Source of the DNA: Conexibacter sp. SYSU D00693 | GTDB taxonomy: Bacteria > Actinomycetota > Thermoleophilia > Solirubrobacterales > Solirubrobacteraceae | Direction: 5' to 3' | NCBI RefSeq assembly: GCF_017084525.1 | Contig: NZ_CP070950.1 | Span: 1,488,001 to 1,552,000, forward strand | Length of the DNA: 64,000 nt | Shown here: positions 1 to 10,993 of the stretch, in pieces | Numbering within the stretch: position 1 is the first letter of the stretch | Layout of the letters: the number at the start of each line of letters is the position of its first letter | Notes under the pieces: generated by a model | What the model was told of the DNA's origin: nothing | The model's input: the letters and a program-made list of their open reading frames with translations, nothing else | Database searches by the model: none | Translations under genes and position numbers: made by a program

Positions 1-240
1 CTCCTCGACGACCATGACGTAGGTCGTGAGGTCGAGGCCCAGGCCGCCGTACTCCTCCGGGATCGTGATGCCGAAGAGGCCGAGCTCCTTGAGCTGCTCG
101 ACGATCGGCTCCGGGTACTCGTCCGCCTGGTCGTAGTGCTCCGCGTTGGGGATGATCTGCTCGTCCGCGAACTGGCGCACCATCTCGGTGATCGCGCGCT
201 GCTCCTCGGTCTTGTCCAGGGGGTCGATTGCGACGGCCAT
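1..240 (-). CDS. Acyl-CoA dehydrogenase, N-terminal fragment (runs off window)
   Basis: The minus strand from the ATG at 240-238 reads into the left edge without a stop, giving 80 residues. The start (MAVAIDPLDKTEEQ) and the stretch PEPIVEQLKELGLFGITIPE followed by EYGGLGLD are the hallmark N-terminal helical domain of acyl-CoA dehydrogenases, which oxidise acyl-CoA thioesters with FAD in the cytoplasm. The FAD and catalytic-base regions lie outside the window, so substrate class cannot be told. A -10 element TATCCT ends seven bases before the ATG. The divergent neighbour is an acyl-CoA ligase, which would feed it substrate. Confidence 0.9.
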   Translation of the reverse strand, partial: MAVAIDPLDKTEEQRAITEMVRQFADEQIIPNAEHYDQADEYPEPIVEQLKELGLFGITIPEEYGGLGLDLTTYVMVVEE

Positions 241-247
241 GTCCGGG

Positions 248-253
248 AGGATA
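248..253 (-). promoter_or_regulatory. -10 element of the acyl-CoA dehydrogenase gene
   Basis: TATCCT on the minus strand, seven bases from the ATG at 240. The spacing puts the transcription start at or next to the start codon, so the message is probably leaderless. Confidence 0.6.
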
Positions 254-261
254 GGGCTCGG

Positions 262-267
262 TAGCCT
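262..267 (+). promoter_or_regulatory. -10 element of the acyl-CoA ligase gene
   Basis: TAGCCT, eight bases before the GTG at 276. It lies back to back with the opposing -10 at 253-248, so the whole divergent promoter fits in 35 bases between two start codons. Confidence 0.6.
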
Positions 268-275
268 GCTTCGGC

Positions 276-1739
276 GTGCCCAACTTCGCCGTGGACGTGG
301 TGGATGCGGCGGACCCGGCGCGGCAGGCGCTCGTCGAGCTCGCGCGCGACGGATCCCGGCGCGTCTGGAGCTTCGGCGAGGTGGCCGACCGGGCGGCGCG
401 GCTGGCCGGCACGCTGGCCGCCCGCGGAGTGGCGCGCGGCGACGTCGTCCTGACGCTGGTCGGCAACCGGCCCGAGTGGGTCCTGGCCATGACGGCGTGC
501 TTCCGCCTGGGCGCCGTGGTGCTCCCGTGCACCGAGCAGCTGCGGGCCAAGGACCTGCGGCTGCGCCTCGAGGCCACGCGCCCGGCGCTCGTCGTCTGCG
601 ACGTGCGCAACCGGGCCGTGCTGGACGAGGCGCTCGCGGAACTGCCCTTCGCGGTCGACGTGCTCGACGTGCCCGACGAGGACGTCTACCGCGCGGCGCC
701 GGCGCCGGCGGTCGACCTCGCCCCCGGCGACCCGGCGCTGCTGACGTTCACGAGCGGGACCTCCGGCGAGCCCAAGGCGGTCCTGCACGGCCAGCGCTAC
801 CTGGGCGGCCAGGCGCTGCAGGCCGAGCACTGGCTCGACGCGCGGCCGGGCGACCTCGTCTGGTGCACGGCCGCCAGCGGCTGGTCCAAAAGCGCGCGCA
901 ACGTCTTCCTGGCGCCGTGGCTGCGCGGCGCGAGCGCGCTGCTGCACGACGCCCGCTTCGACCCCGACGAGCGCCTCGAGGTCCTCGACCGCGAGGACGT
1001 GGCGGTCCTCTGCATGGCGCCGACGGAGTACCGCGTGGTCGCCAAGCGCGCCCGGCCGCGCCACGTGCCGGGGCTGCGGGGGCTCGTCGCGGCGGGCGAG
1101 GCGCTCAACCCCGAGGTCCTGCGCGCGTGGGAGGAGGCCACCCGGCTCCAGGTTCGCGACGGCTACGGGCAGACCGAGACCGGCCAGGTCACCGGCAACC
1201 TCGCGGGCGAGCGCGCGCGGCCCGGGTCCATGGGCCGCCCGCTGCCTGGCGTGCGCGCGTGGGTGGCCGACGGCGAGCTCGTGGTCGACCCGCAGACGGT
1301 CCCGACGTTCTTCCTCGGCTACCTCGGCGACGACCCGTGGCCCCGCGACCGCCCGTGGCACACGGGCGACCGCGTCGTGCAGGACGACGACGGCTTCCTG
1401 CACTTCGAGGGCCGCACGGACGACGTGATCATCAGCGCCGGCTACCGGATCGGCCCGTTCGAGGTCGAGTCCGCCCTGGTCTCCCACCCGGCGGTCGCCG
1501 AGGCCGCCGTCGTCGCCGCGCCCGACGAGGAGCGCGGCGCCGTCGTGCGCGCGGTCGTCGTCCTGCGCGAGGGCCACGAGGGCGGCGACGCCCTGGCCCG
1601 CGAGCTCCAGGACCACGTCAAGGACCAGACCGCGCCGTACAAGTACCCCCGGCGCGTGGACTTCGCCGCCGAGCTGCCCAAGACGTCCAGCGGCAAGGTG
1701 CGCCGGGCGCTGCTGCGCGAGCAGGGGTCGGGCGCCTAG
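276..1739 (+). CDS. AMP-dependent acyl-CoA synthetase
   Basis: 487 residues of the ANL adenylating superfamily. It activates a carboxylic acid with ATP to an acyl-adenylate and then transfers it to CoA. Visible core motifs are the phosphate loop FTSGTSGEPKAV near residue 157, the adenine-binding GYGQTETGQ near 296, the hinge GRTDDVIISAGYRIG near 379 and the catalytic lysine in PKTSSGK near 468. Length and the WCTAASGWSKSARN stretch resemble medium-chain acyl-CoA ligases, but the substrate is not certain. Starts at GTG 276 because a -10 sits just upstream. It shares the stop tetranucleotide CTAG with the converging threonine ammonia-lyase gene. Confidence 0.88.
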   Translation: MPNFAVDVVDAADPARQALVELARDGSRRVWSFGEVADRAARLAGTLAARGVARGDVVLTLVGNRPEWVLAMTACFRLGAVVLPCTEQLRAKDLRLRLEATRPALVVCDVRNRAVLDEALAELPFAVDVLDVPDEDVYRAAPAPAVDLAPGDPALLTFTSGTSGEPKAVLHGQRYLGGQALQAEHWLDARPGDLVWCTAASGWSKSARNVFLAPWLRGASALLHDARFDPDERLEVLDREDVAVLCMAPTEYRVVAKRARPRHVPGLRGLVAAGEALNPEVLRAWEEATRLQVRDGYGQTETGQVTGNLAGERARPGSMGRPLPGVRAWVADGELVVDPQTVPTFFLGYLGDDPWPRDRPWHTGDRVVQDDDGFLHFEGRTDDVIISAGYRIGPFEVESALVSHPAVAEAAVVAAPDEERGAVVRAVVVLREGHEGGDALARELQDHVKDQTAPYKYPRRVDFAAELPKTSSGKVRRALLREQGSGA

Positions 1740-2959
1740 GCCATCAGCCGCGGCGTCCACCCCGCCGCGGCCACGGCCTGCAGGACCGCCTCGGCGTGGT
1801 CGCGGCCGCGGGTCTCGAGGACGAGCTGGACCGCGGTCTCGCGGACGTGGAGGTCGAGGCCCTCGCGCAGGTGCTGGACGTCGACGAGGTTCGCGCCCTG
1901 CTGGGCGACGCAGTCGAGGAGCCCGACGAGGCCGCCGGGGCGGTCCGGGACCCGGACGAGGACGACGAGGCGGCGGCCGGCCTCGGTCTCGTGGCGGCGG
2001 GCGACGGTGGCCAGCAGGCCGGCGTCGACGTTGCCGCCGCTGAGGACGACGCAGGTCATGCCGGCGTCGGCGGCCTGGACACGGCCGGCCAGCAGCGCGG
2101 CGACGCCGACCGCGCCGGCGCCCTCGACGACGAGCTTGTCGCGCTCGAGGAGGTGCACCATCGCCTCGGCGACCTCCTCCTCCCCCACGACCACCACGTC
2201 GTCGACCCACTCGCGGACGAGCTCGAGCGTGAGGCCGCCGGGGCGCTTGACGGCGATGCCGTCGGCGATCGTCATGCCGCCCGCGACCTCCACGGGCGCA
2301 CCCGCGCGCAGCGAGGCGGGGAACGGCGCGTTGGCGTCGACCTGGACGCCGACGACCTCGACCTCCGGCCGCGCGGACTTCACCGCGATCGCCACGCCCG
2401 AGGCCAGCCCACCCCCACCGACCGGGACGAGGACGCGCGCCAGCGACGGCACGTCCTCGAGCAGCTCGAGGCCGAGGGTGCCCTGACCGGCGACGACCTC
2501 CGGGTCGTCGAACGGGTGGACGAAGGCCATGCCGGTCGCCGCGGCGCGCTCCTGCGCGCGGGCGACGCACTCCTCCACCGTCTCGCCGTCGACGACGACC
2601 TCGGCGCCCAGCGCGACGGTCGCCTCGACCTTGGCCAGCGGCGCCTCGGCGGGCATGTGGACCTCGCAGCGCACCCCGCGGGCACGGGCCGCCGCGGCGA
2701 CCCCCTGCGCGTGGTTGCCCGCGCTGCCGCAGACGACGCCCGCCGCGCACGCGTCGCCCAGCGCATGGAGCTTGGCCAGCGCGCCCCGCAGCTTGAAGGC
2801 GCCGGTGCGCTGGAGCGTCTCGGCCTTCAGGACCACGGGCGCGCCGCAGCGCTCCGAGAGCGACGGCGACGGGAGCACCGGCGTGTGGCGCACGACGTCC
2901 GCGATCGCCTGCCGGGCGGCCACGACGTCCTGCGCGGTGACGGTCCCCTGCGCGCGCAC
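1736..2959 (-). CDS. ilvA: Threonine ammonia-lyase with C-terminal ACT domain
   Basis: 407 residues. A PLP-dependent lyase that converts threonine to 2-oxobutanoate and ammonia, the entry to isoleucine synthesis or threonine catabolism. The PLP lysine lies in TGAFKLRGA near residue 56, the phosphate-binding glycine loop is GGGGLASG near 183, and GSAGNHAQG near 80 binds substrate. The last 80 residues (LVVLVRVPDRPGGLVGLL) are an ACT-like regulatory domain, as in the roughly 400-residue TdcB/IlvA class. GTG start at 2959. It begins three bases after the ridA stop, so the two are cotranscribed. RidA hydrolyses the reactive enamine/imine this enzyme releases. Confidence 0.9.
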   Translation of the reverse strand: MRAQGTVTAQDVVAARQAIADVVRHTPVLPSPSLSERCGAPVVLKAETLQRTGAFKLRGALAKLHALGDACAAGVVCGSAGNHAQGVAAAARARGVRCEVHMPAEAPLAKVEATVALGAEVVVDGETVEECVARAQERAAATGMAFVHPFDDPEVVAGQGTLGLELLEDVPSLARVLVPVGGGGLASGVAIAVKSARPEVEVVGVQVDANAPFPASLRAGAPVEVAGGMTIADGIAVKRPGGLTLELVREWVDDVVVVGEEEVAEAMVHLLERDKLVVEGAGAVGVAALLAGRVQAADAGMTCVVLSGGNVDAGLLATVARRHETEAGRRLVVLVRVPDRPGGLVGLLDCVAQQGANLVDVQHLREGLDLHVRETAVQLVLETRGRDHAEAVLQAVAAAGWTPRLMA

Positions 2960-2962
2960 GCG

Positions 2963-3355
2963 CTAGGGCAGCGCGACGACGGCGTCGAGCTCGACCTGGG
3001 CGCCCTTGGGCAGCGCCGCGACCCCGATGGCCACGCGCGCGGGCGGCTCGTCGCCGGCGAAGAACGCGCCGTAGGCCTCGTTGACCTCGGCGAAGGCGCC
3101 CATGTCGGTGAGGTACACGGTCACGCGGACCGCGTCGGCGAGCCGGGCGCCCGCAGCGGCGCACACCGCCTTGAGGTTCTGCAGGCAGCGACGCGCCTGC
3201 TCGGCCGGCGTGTCGCCCACGAGCTCGCCGGAGGCCGGGTCGAGCGGGATCTGGCCCGAGCAGAAGAGCAGGCCGGCGGCCCGCACGGCGTGGCTGTAGG
3301 GGCCGATGGCGGCGGGGGCGCCCTCGGCGCTGATGGCGTGGCGGTCCTGGGACAT
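2963..3355 (-). CDS. ridA: RidA family reactive enamine/imine deaminase
   Basis: 130 residues, the usual RidA (YjgF/UK114) length. RidA proteins form trimers in the cytoplasm and hydrolyse 2-aminoacrylate and related enamines made by PLP lyases. The [19 protein letters not shown] region and the signature [19 protein letters not shown] near the C-terminus, including the conserved arginine and glutamate, are visible. The ATG at 3355 gives the standard N-terminus. It is the first gene of a two-gene unit with the threonine ammonia-lyase whose by-product it clears, a textbook functional pairing. Confidence 0.93.
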   Translation of the reverse strand: MSQDRHAISAEGAPAAIGPYSHAVRAAGLLFCSGQIPLDPASGELVGDTPAEQARRCLQNLKAVCAAAGARLADAVRVTVYLTDMGAFAEVNEAYGAFFAGDEPPARVAIGVAALPKGAQVELDAVVALP

Positions 3356-3368
3356 GGCGGGTCCCGCC

Positions 3369-3389
3369 AGGCTACTCGCGCAGTAGCGT
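3369..3389. promoter_or_regulatory. Divergent -10 elements between ridA and secreted hydrolase
   Basis: TAGCCT on the minus strand (3374-3369) is 13 bases from the ridA ATG. TAGCGT on the plus strand (3384-3389) is eight bases before the GTG at 3398. A small palindrome GGCGGG-T-CCCGCC (3356-3368) fills the gap in front of ridA and could be an operator. Confidence 0.5.
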
Positions 3390-3397
3390 GGCTCTCC

Positions 3398-5299
3398 GTG
3401 CCCCGCTCCGGCCGCCTGGCCGCCGCCCTGCTCGCGGTCGGCTCCACCCTCCTGGCCGTGCCCGCAGCGGCGCCCGCGGCCGCGACGTTCGCGCCGTGCG
3501 AGCCCCAGGGCTTCGAGTGCGCGACGGTCCCCGTGCCACTGGACCGCAGCGGTGCCGTGCCGGGCACGATCCGCCTCAACGCGACCCGGGCTCGCGCGGC
3601 CAGCAACCCGCGCAACGTCGCCCTCGTCGCGCTGGCGGGCGGCCCGGGCCAGGCGGCGACGCCGATCGCCGAGGAGTTCGCGCGCGAGCTCGGCGCCGGG
3701 CTGCGCGACCGCGACCTGCTCGTCTTCGACCAGCGCGGCACCGGGGGCTCGGGCTCGCTGACCTGCCCCGCGCTGCGCCAGGAGCGCAGCGCCGTGAGCG
3801 CCGCCCGCCGCTGCGCCGAGCAGCTCGGCGCGCCGCGCGGCTTCTTCCGCACGCCCGACTCGGTCGCCGACCTCGAGGCGCTGCGCCAGGAGGCCGGCTA
3901 CGACAAGCTCGCGCTCTACGGCGTCTCGTACGGGACGAAGGTCGCGCTGCAGTACGCCGCCGCGCACCCCGACCGCGTCGAGCTCCTCGTCCTCGACTCG
4001 ACGGTCCTGCCCGACGGCCCGGACCCGCTGCGCGTCAGCGCCCTGGGCGCGGTCCCGCGCGTGCTGCGCGAGCTCTGCGCCGGCACCGAGTGCCGCGGGG
4101 CCACCGACGACGTGGCGCGCGACGTGCGGTCGCTGGCGACGAGGTTGCGCATGCGCGCGCTGCGCGGGCGGGTGGTCGGCGGCGACGGGCGCCGGCGCAG
4201 CCTGGCGCTCACGCAGGCCGGCCTCTTCGGCGTCCTGCTCGCCGGCGACCTCAACCCGACGCTGCGCGCCGAGCTGCCGGGCGCGATGCGCGCCGCGCTG
4301 CGCGGCGACGCCCAGCCGGTCCTGCGCCTGCGCGCCCGCGCCGCCGGGCTCGAGCTCGGCGCCGGCTTCCAGGCGGCCGCGGCGCAGTCCGACGCCGTGT
4401 ACCTCGCGACGCTGTGCGAGGAGGCCCCGTTCCGCTGGACGCGCACCGCCGGCGTCGACCAGCGCGCCCGCGAGGTCGAGGCGGTCGCCCGGTCGATCCC
4501 ACGCGCCGCGCTCGGGCCGTTCAGCTCGAGCGTGACGCTCGAGAGCGGGCTGGCGCCGCTGTGCCTCGGCTGGCCGAACGCCACGCCGGCTCCCGCGCCG
4601 ACCGGCTCCCTGCCCGACGTGCCGACGCTGCTGCTCGAGGGCCGCGGCGACCTGCGCACGCCGCTCGAGGACGCCGCGCAGGTCACCCGCGCCATCCCCG
4701 GCGCGCAGCTCGTGACCGTCCCGTTCGTCGGCCACTCCGTGCTGGGCACCGACCTCTCGGACTGCACGGAGACCGTCCTCGGGCGCTTCTTCGCCGGCCA
4801 GCCTGCGGGCACGTGCCCGGCGTCGGAGAACCCGTTCTCCCCCACGCCGCGCCCGCCCGCGTCGCTCGACGTCGTGCGCGCCGCGCGCGGCCTGCGCGGC
4901 AAGGTCGGCCGGACGGTGAGCGCCCTGCAGGCGACGATCGTCGACGCCAACCGCCAGGTCATCGGCGCGTCGCTCGCGCTCGACCGCCGGCCGAGCGCCG
5001 TGGGCGGTCTGCGCGCGGGACGTGCGCTGGTCTCCTCGGCGGGCATCGACCTGCGCGGCTACCAGTACGTGCGCAACGTCTCGATCACCGGCCGCCTGCG
5101 CCAGGACGGCTCGGGGACGTTCCGCGTGCGCGGCAGCGCCGCGGCCCGCGGCTCGATCACCATCACGAGCGCGGGGCGCGTGTCCGGCACGCTCGGCGGC
5201 CGGCGCATCAGCGGCTCCTTCGCCAGCGCCGCCGCCGCCCCCGCCCGCGACGGCCTCCCGCGCCTCGATCGGGTCCTCGCGCTGCCGGGCATCAGGTAG
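3398..5299 (+). CDS. Secreted alpha/beta hydrolase (TAP-like)
   Basis: 633 residues beginning at GTG 3398 with a signal peptide ending near APAAAT. The hydrolase core shows the nucleophile elbow YGVSYGTK near residue 173, an oxyanion region ALAGGPGQ near 80, an [10 protein letters not shown] motif typical of the tripeptidyl aminopeptidase/proline iminopeptidase group, and the catalytic histidine in FVGHSVLG. After the hydrolase fold (about residue 490) comes a beta-rich tail of about 140 residues with no recognised domain. It is likely exported and acts on peptides or esters outside the membrane. The preceding -10 element supports the start. Confidence 0.82.
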   Translation: MPRSGRLAAALLAVGSTLLAVPAAAPAAATFAPCEPQGFECATVPVPLDRSGAVPGTIRLNATRARAASNPRNVALVALAGGPGQAATPIAEEFARELGAGLRDRDLLVFDQRGTGGSGSLTCPALRQERSAVSAARRCAEQLGAPRGFFRTPDSVADLEALRQEAGYDKLALYGVSYGTKVALQYAAAHPDRVELLVLDSTVLPDGPDPLRVSALGAVPRVLRELCAGTECRGATDDVARDVRSLATRLRMRALRGRVVGGDGRRRSLALTQAGLFGVLLAGDLNPTLRAELPGAMRAALRGDAQPVLRLRARAAGLELGAGFQAAAAQSDAVYLATLCEEAPFRWTRTAGVDQRAREVEAVARSIPRAALGPFSSSVTLESGLAPLCLGWPNATPAPAPTGSLPDVPTLLLEGRGDLRTPLEDAAQVTRAIPGAQLVTVPFVGHSVLGTDLSDCTETVLGRFFAGQPAGTCPASENPFSPTPRPPASLDVVRAARGLRGKVGRTVSALQATIVDANRQVIGASLALDRRPSAVGGLRAGRALVSSAGIDLRGYQYVRNVSITGRLRQDGSGTFRVRGSAAARGSITITSAGRVSGTLGGRRISGSFASAAAAPARDGLPRLDRVLALPGIR

Positions 5300-5304
5300 C
5301 GCAC

Positions 5305-7293
<1,989 letters not shown>

Positions 7294-7309
7294 CCGACCG
7301 TCCGATCCG

Positions 7310-7315
7310 TAGGGT
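7310..7315 (+). promoter_or_regulatory. -10 element before the MMPL transporter
   Basis: TAGGGT, 11 bases before the ATG at 7327, so a leader of only a few bases is expected. Confidence 0.5.
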
Positions 7316-7326
7316 GGGCAACTGCC

Positions 7327-9444
7327 ATGCTCGAACGGTTCCTCGCCCTGCCCGCCGGACGCCGCTCGAAGTGGGCCGTCCTCGGCTTCTGGCTCGTCGC
7401 GGTCATCGCGATCATGGCCACCGACCTGCCGTCGAAGTACGCCGACGCGGAGAAGAACGAGTCGACGTCGTTCCTCCCGGGCGACGCCGAGTCGACGAAG
7501 GCGCTCGAGGTCACCAAGCGCCTGCAGGGCGGCGAGCTGGCGCCGACGGTCGTCGTCTTCCAGCGCGACGGCGGCCTGCGGCCCGCCGACCGCGAGGCCA
7601 TCGCCCGCGACACCGCGCAGCTCAACGCGCGCGCCTTCCGCGGCACCACGAGGTTCGGCGAGCCGACGCTGAGCCGGGACGGCAGCACCGCGCTCATCTC
7701 GAACACGATCCGCAGCGACGGCGAGTCCGACACCCTCCTGGACCCCGTCGACCACTACCGCGAGGTCCTGCGCACCGAGGACCGCGACGACGGCCTGCAG
7801 GTGAAGGTCACCGGCCCGTCGGGCGTCTCGGCGGACGCCATCAAGGTCTTCGAGGACATCAACGGCACGCTGATCCTCGCCGCGGGCCTGCTCGTCTTCG
7901 TGCTGCTGATCCTCATCTACCGCAGCCCGATCTTCTGGTTCTTCCCGCTGTTCAGCGTCATCGTGGCCGAGCTCGTCTCGCGCGGCGGCGGCTACGGGCT
8001 CACCGAGCTCGGCGTGACCGTCAACGGCCAGACGTCGTCGATCGCGTCGATCCTCGTGCTGGGCGCCGGGACGGACTACGCGCTGCTGCTCGTGGCCCGC
8101 TACCGCGAGGAGCTGCGACGCCACGAGGACAAGCACGAGGCGATGGCGCTCGCGCTGCGCACCGCCGGACCGGCGGTCATCGCGAGCGCCCTGACCGTCG
8201 CCATCGCGCTGCTCGCGCTCGTCCTGGCCAAGGTCAACGGGACCGCCGGCATGGGCCCCGTCGGCGCGTTCTCCATCGTCGTCGCGCTGCTCGTGCAGCT
8301 CACCTTCCTGCCCGCGCTCCTCGTCGCGGTCGGGCGCCGGCCGTTCTGGCCGTTCGTGCCGCGGCTGGGCGACGAGGGCGTCGACGAGACCCATGGCGTG
8401 TGGCGGCGCGTCGGCGAGCGCGTCGCGGCGCGCCCGCGGCGCGTCTGGCTCGGGACCGTGGCGCTGCTGGCGCTGTGCGCCGTCGGCCTGCTCAACTTCT
8501 CCAGCGGCCTCACGCAGGGCAACTCGTTCCGCGACTCGGTCGAGTCCATCGAGGGCCAGGAGCTGGTCGCGGCGGCGTTCCCGGCGGGCCAGAGCGCGCC
8601 GCTGGACGTCGTGGTGCGCGACCCGGGGCGGGCGCAGGCGGTCGGTGCGGCGGTCGCGCAGGTCGACGGCGTCGCCGACGTGCGGCCCACCGGCCAGCAG
8701 GGCGCCGAGGGCGTGCTGCTCGCCGCGGCACTCGACGTCGACCCCTACTCGACCGAGGCCTTCGACCTCGTGCCGAAGGTGCGCGAGGCGGCCGCCGCCG
8801 CGGCGCCGGGGACGCTGGTGGGCGGCTCGTCGGCGGTCGAGGCCGACGTGCGCGACGCGAGCGAGCGCGACACGCTCCTGCTCATCCCGATCACGCTCGT
8901 CGTCGTGTTCCTGATCCTGCTCGTGCTGCTGCGGGCGGTGACGGCGACGCTGCTGCTGATGGGCACGGTCGTCCTGAGCTTCGCCGCCGCGCTCGGCATC
9001 GGCTCGATCGTCTTCGACGTCGTCTTCGGCTTCCCGGGGGCCGACCCGTCGATCCCGCTGTTCGCCTTCATCTTCCTCGTGGCGCTGGGGGTCGACTACA
9101 ACATCTTCCTCATGGCGCGCGTGCGTGAGGAGACCGCCAAGCACGGCACGCGCGACGGGATGCTGCGCGGCCTGGCGGTCACCGGCGGTGTCATCACCTC
9201 CGCGGGCATCGTCCTGGCGGGCACGTTCAGCGTCCTGGCGGCGCTGCCCCTCGTCTTCCTCACGGAGATCGGCTTCGTCATCGCGTTCGGCGTGCTGCTG
9301 GACACCTTCCTGGTGCGCTCCGTGCTGGTGCCGGCGCTCGTGCTCGACGTCGGACCGAAGGTCTGGTGGCCGTCGCGGCTGGCCCGTGAGGAAGCTGTGA
9401 GAGGTCCGGCAACCGACCCTCCTCATGGGACCGTCGCCGGATAG
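7327..9444 (+). CDS. MMPL/RND family membrane transporter
   Basis: 705 residues. Layout is that of MMPL proteins: TM1 near residues 15-35, a periplasmic-side domain, five hydrophobic segments (about 178-345), a second extracellular domain, then five more segments in the last 200 residues. Internal duplication shows in GAGTDYALLLVARYREE and LGVDYNIFLMARVREE, each holding the Asp-Tyr pair that relays protons. These proteins export lipids or drugs using the proton gradient. The substrate is unknown. The TAG stop is itself part of the -10 of the following gene. Confidence 0.88.
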   Translation: MLERFLALPAGRRSKWAVLGFWLVAVIAIMATDLPSKYADAEKNESTSFLPGDAESTKALEVTKRLQGGELAPTVVVFQRDGGLRPADREAIARDTAQLNARAFRGTTRFGEPTLSRDGSTALISNTIRSDGESDTLLDPVDHYREVLRTEDRDDGLQVKVTGPSGVSADAIKVFEDINGTLILAAGLLVFVLLILIYRSPIFWFFPLFSVIVAELVSRGGGYGLTELGVTVNGQTSSIASILVLGAGTDYALLLVARYREELRRHEDKHEAMALALRTAGPAVIASALTVAIALLALVLAKVNGTAGMGPVGAFSIVVALLVQLTFLPALLVAVGRRPFWPFVPRLGDEGVDETHGVWRRVGERVAARPRRVWLGTVALLALCAVGLLNFSSGLTQGNSFRDSVESIEGQELVAAAFPAGQSAPLDVVVRDPGRAQAVGAAVAQVDGVADVRPTGQQGAEGVLLAAALDVDPYSTEAFDLVPKVREAAAAAAPGTLVGGSSAVEADVRDASERDTLLLIPITLVVVFLILLVLLRAVTATLLLMGTVVLSFAAALGIGSIVFDVVFGFPGADPSIPLFAFIFLVALGVDYNIFLMARVREETAKHGTRDGMLRGLAVTGGVITSAGIVLAGTFSVLAALPLVFLTEIGFVIAFGVLLDTFLVRSVLVPALVLDVGPKVWWPSRLAREEAVRGPATDPPHGTVAG

Positions 9445-9447
9445 GGT
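9442..9447 (+). promoter_or_regulatory. -10 element overlapping the MMPL stop codon
   Basis: TAGGGT: the first three bases are the TAG stop of the transporter, and the hexamer ends seven bases before the GTG at 9455. Confidence 0.55.
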
Positions 9448-9454
9448 CGCGGCC

Positions 9455-10114
9455 GTGACCGCCCGACACGTCCTGCCCGCCACCCTCCTGCTCGCCGGTG
9501 CCGGCGCCGCCGCCCTCCCCGCGGCCGCCAGCGCCCAGGCGACCGTCGCCACGGACCGCCCCTGCTACGTCGAGCAGCAGCCGATGGCGATCAGCGGCAC
9601 CGGCTTCACGCCGGGCGCCCGCCTGTCCGTCGAGACCGAGCAGCTGTTCTCCGCCGGCAACGCCGACGCGGGCGGCGGCTTCGTGACGACGACCGAGACC
9701 GCCCCGATCGTCCCGACGATCACGCCCGACAAGAAGACCTTCACCCTCGTGGCCAAGCAGGACGGCGTCCCGGTCGCCCAGACGCAGTTCCAGGTGGCGA
9801 ACTTCGCCTACTCGGTGACGCCGTCGCGCGCGCGGCCGACGTCGAAGGTGCGCTACCGCTTCTCCGGGTGGCCGACCGGCCGCAACGTCTACGTCCACGT
9901 CCGCCGCAACGGCAGGACGCTGGGCACGACGAAGCTCGGCAAGACGCAGGGCGCCTGCGGCGAGCTGTCCAAGCGCGCGCGGTTCATGCCGGTGCGCCGG
10001 GGCCGGGTGCCCTTCGGGACCTACCGCTACCAGTTCGACCTCACGCCGAAGTACTCGAGCAAGACCGTGCCGCGCATGACCGGCCAGGTCTCGATCGTGC
10101 GCACCTTCCGCTAG
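9455..10114 (+). CDS. Secreted protein of unknown function
   Basis: 219 residues from GTG 9455. A signal peptide (about 29 residues, ending ASAQA) precedes a beta-rich region with Ig-like character ([19 protein letters not shown]). A second block runs from [20 protein letters not shown] to the end, and two cysteines (in RPCYVE and GACGEL) could pair. No catalytic motif is visible. The longer reading from 9425 is unlikely because a -10 lies between. It converges on the aldo/keto reductase gene and shares its CTAG stop tetranucleotide. Function not recognised. Confidence 0.7.
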   Translation: MTARHVLPATLLLAGAGAAALPAAASAQATVATDRPCYVEQQPMAISGTGFTPGARLSVETEQLFSAGNADAGGGFVTTTETAPIVPTITPDKKTFTLVAKQDGVPVAQTQFQVANFAYSVTPSRARPTSKVRYRFSGWPTGRNVYVHVRRNGRTLGTTKLGKTQGACGELSKRARFMPVRRGRVPFGTYRYQFDLTPKYSSKTVPRMTGQVSIVRTFR

Positions 10115-10968
10115 TCGCCCGCGGCGTCGAGCTGACGGACCTCGTCGTCGCCGAGCTGGAGCTCGGCGGCGGCGACGTTCTCCTCGAGGTGCTCGACCGA
10201 CCCGGTCCCCGGGATCGGCAGCATCACCGAGCTCTTGGCCAGCAGCCACGCGAGGGCGACCTGCCCGGTCGTCGCGCCGTGGCGCTCGGCCACCTCGGCC
10301 ACGGGGCCGCCGGGCTCGGCGAGCTTGCCGGCGGCGAGCGGGAACCACGGGATGAAGCCGATGTCGTGCTCCTCGCAGTGGTGCAGCACGTCCTCGGACT
10401 GGCGGTTGGAGAGGTTGTAGAGGTTCTGGACCGTGGCGATCGGGACGACCTTCCGCGCGGCCTCGACCTCCTCGACGCTCACCTCGGAGAGCCCGACGTG
10501 GCGGACCTTGCCCTCGTCGCGCAGCTCCTTGAGCACGCCGAACTGCTCCTCGCGCGGGACCTGCGAGTCGATGCGGTGCAGCTGCCAGAGGTCGAGCTGG
10601 TCGACGCCGAGCCGGCGCAGCGACATCTCGCAGCACTGGCGCAGGTACTCGGGACGGCCGACCGGGTGCCACTGCTGCGGGCCGGTGCGGGTGAGGCCGG
10701 CCTTCGTGGCGACCGTGACGCCGTCGTAGGGCCTGAGCGCCTCGGCGATCAGGTCCTCGGAGACGAAGGGGCCGTAGGAGTCGGCGGTGTCGACGAAGTC
10801 GACGCCGAGCTCGGGCAGGCGCTTGAGCACGGCGACGGCGCGATCGTGGTCGGCGGGCGGGCCCCAGATGCCCTCGCCGGTGATGCGCATCGCCCCGTAG
10901 CCCAGGCGGTGGACCGTGAGGTCCCCGCCGATGTCGAAGGTCCCGGAGGCGGCGGCGGTGGCGCTCAT
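10111..10968 (-). CDS. Aldo/keto reductase
   Basis: 285 residues, a TIM-barrel NADPH-dependent oxidoreductase. The catalytic tetrad is visible: Asp and Tyr in [15 protein letters not shown], Lys in VATKAGLTR and His in LWQLHRID. The C-terminal NADP-binding part has [18 protein letters not shown]. Related family members reduce aldehydes, ketones or sugar carbonyls in the cytoplasm, but the substrate cannot be read from sequence. The ATG at 10968 is followed by a glycine-poor 10-residue extension before [19 protein letters not shown]. Confidence 0.88.
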   Translation of the reverse strand: MSATAAASGTFDIGGDLTVHRLGYGAMRITGEGIWGPPADHDRAVAVLKRLPELGVDFVDTADSYGPFVSEDLIAEALRPYDGVTVATKAGLTRTGPQQWHPVGRPEYLRQCCEMSLRRLGVDQLDLWQLHRIDSQVPREEQFGVLKELRDEGKVRHVGLSEVSVEEVEAARKVVPIATVQNLYNLSNRQSEDVLHHCEEHDIGFIPWFPLAAGKLAEPGGPVAEVAERHGATTGQVALAWLLAKSSVMLPIPGTGSVEHLEENVAAAELQLGDDEVRQLDAAGD

Positions 10969-10993
10969 GCCGACCGCCTACCCACTCGGCGCC

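Noticed and set aside
146-3397. Plus-strand frame open for over 1,000 codons ahead of the secreted hydrolase
   Set aside because: It is the antisense and out-of-frame shadow of the acyl-CoA ligase, threonine ammonia-lyase and ridA genes; the sequence is Arg/Gly/Ala-rich low-complexity and only the part from 3398 has family motifs.
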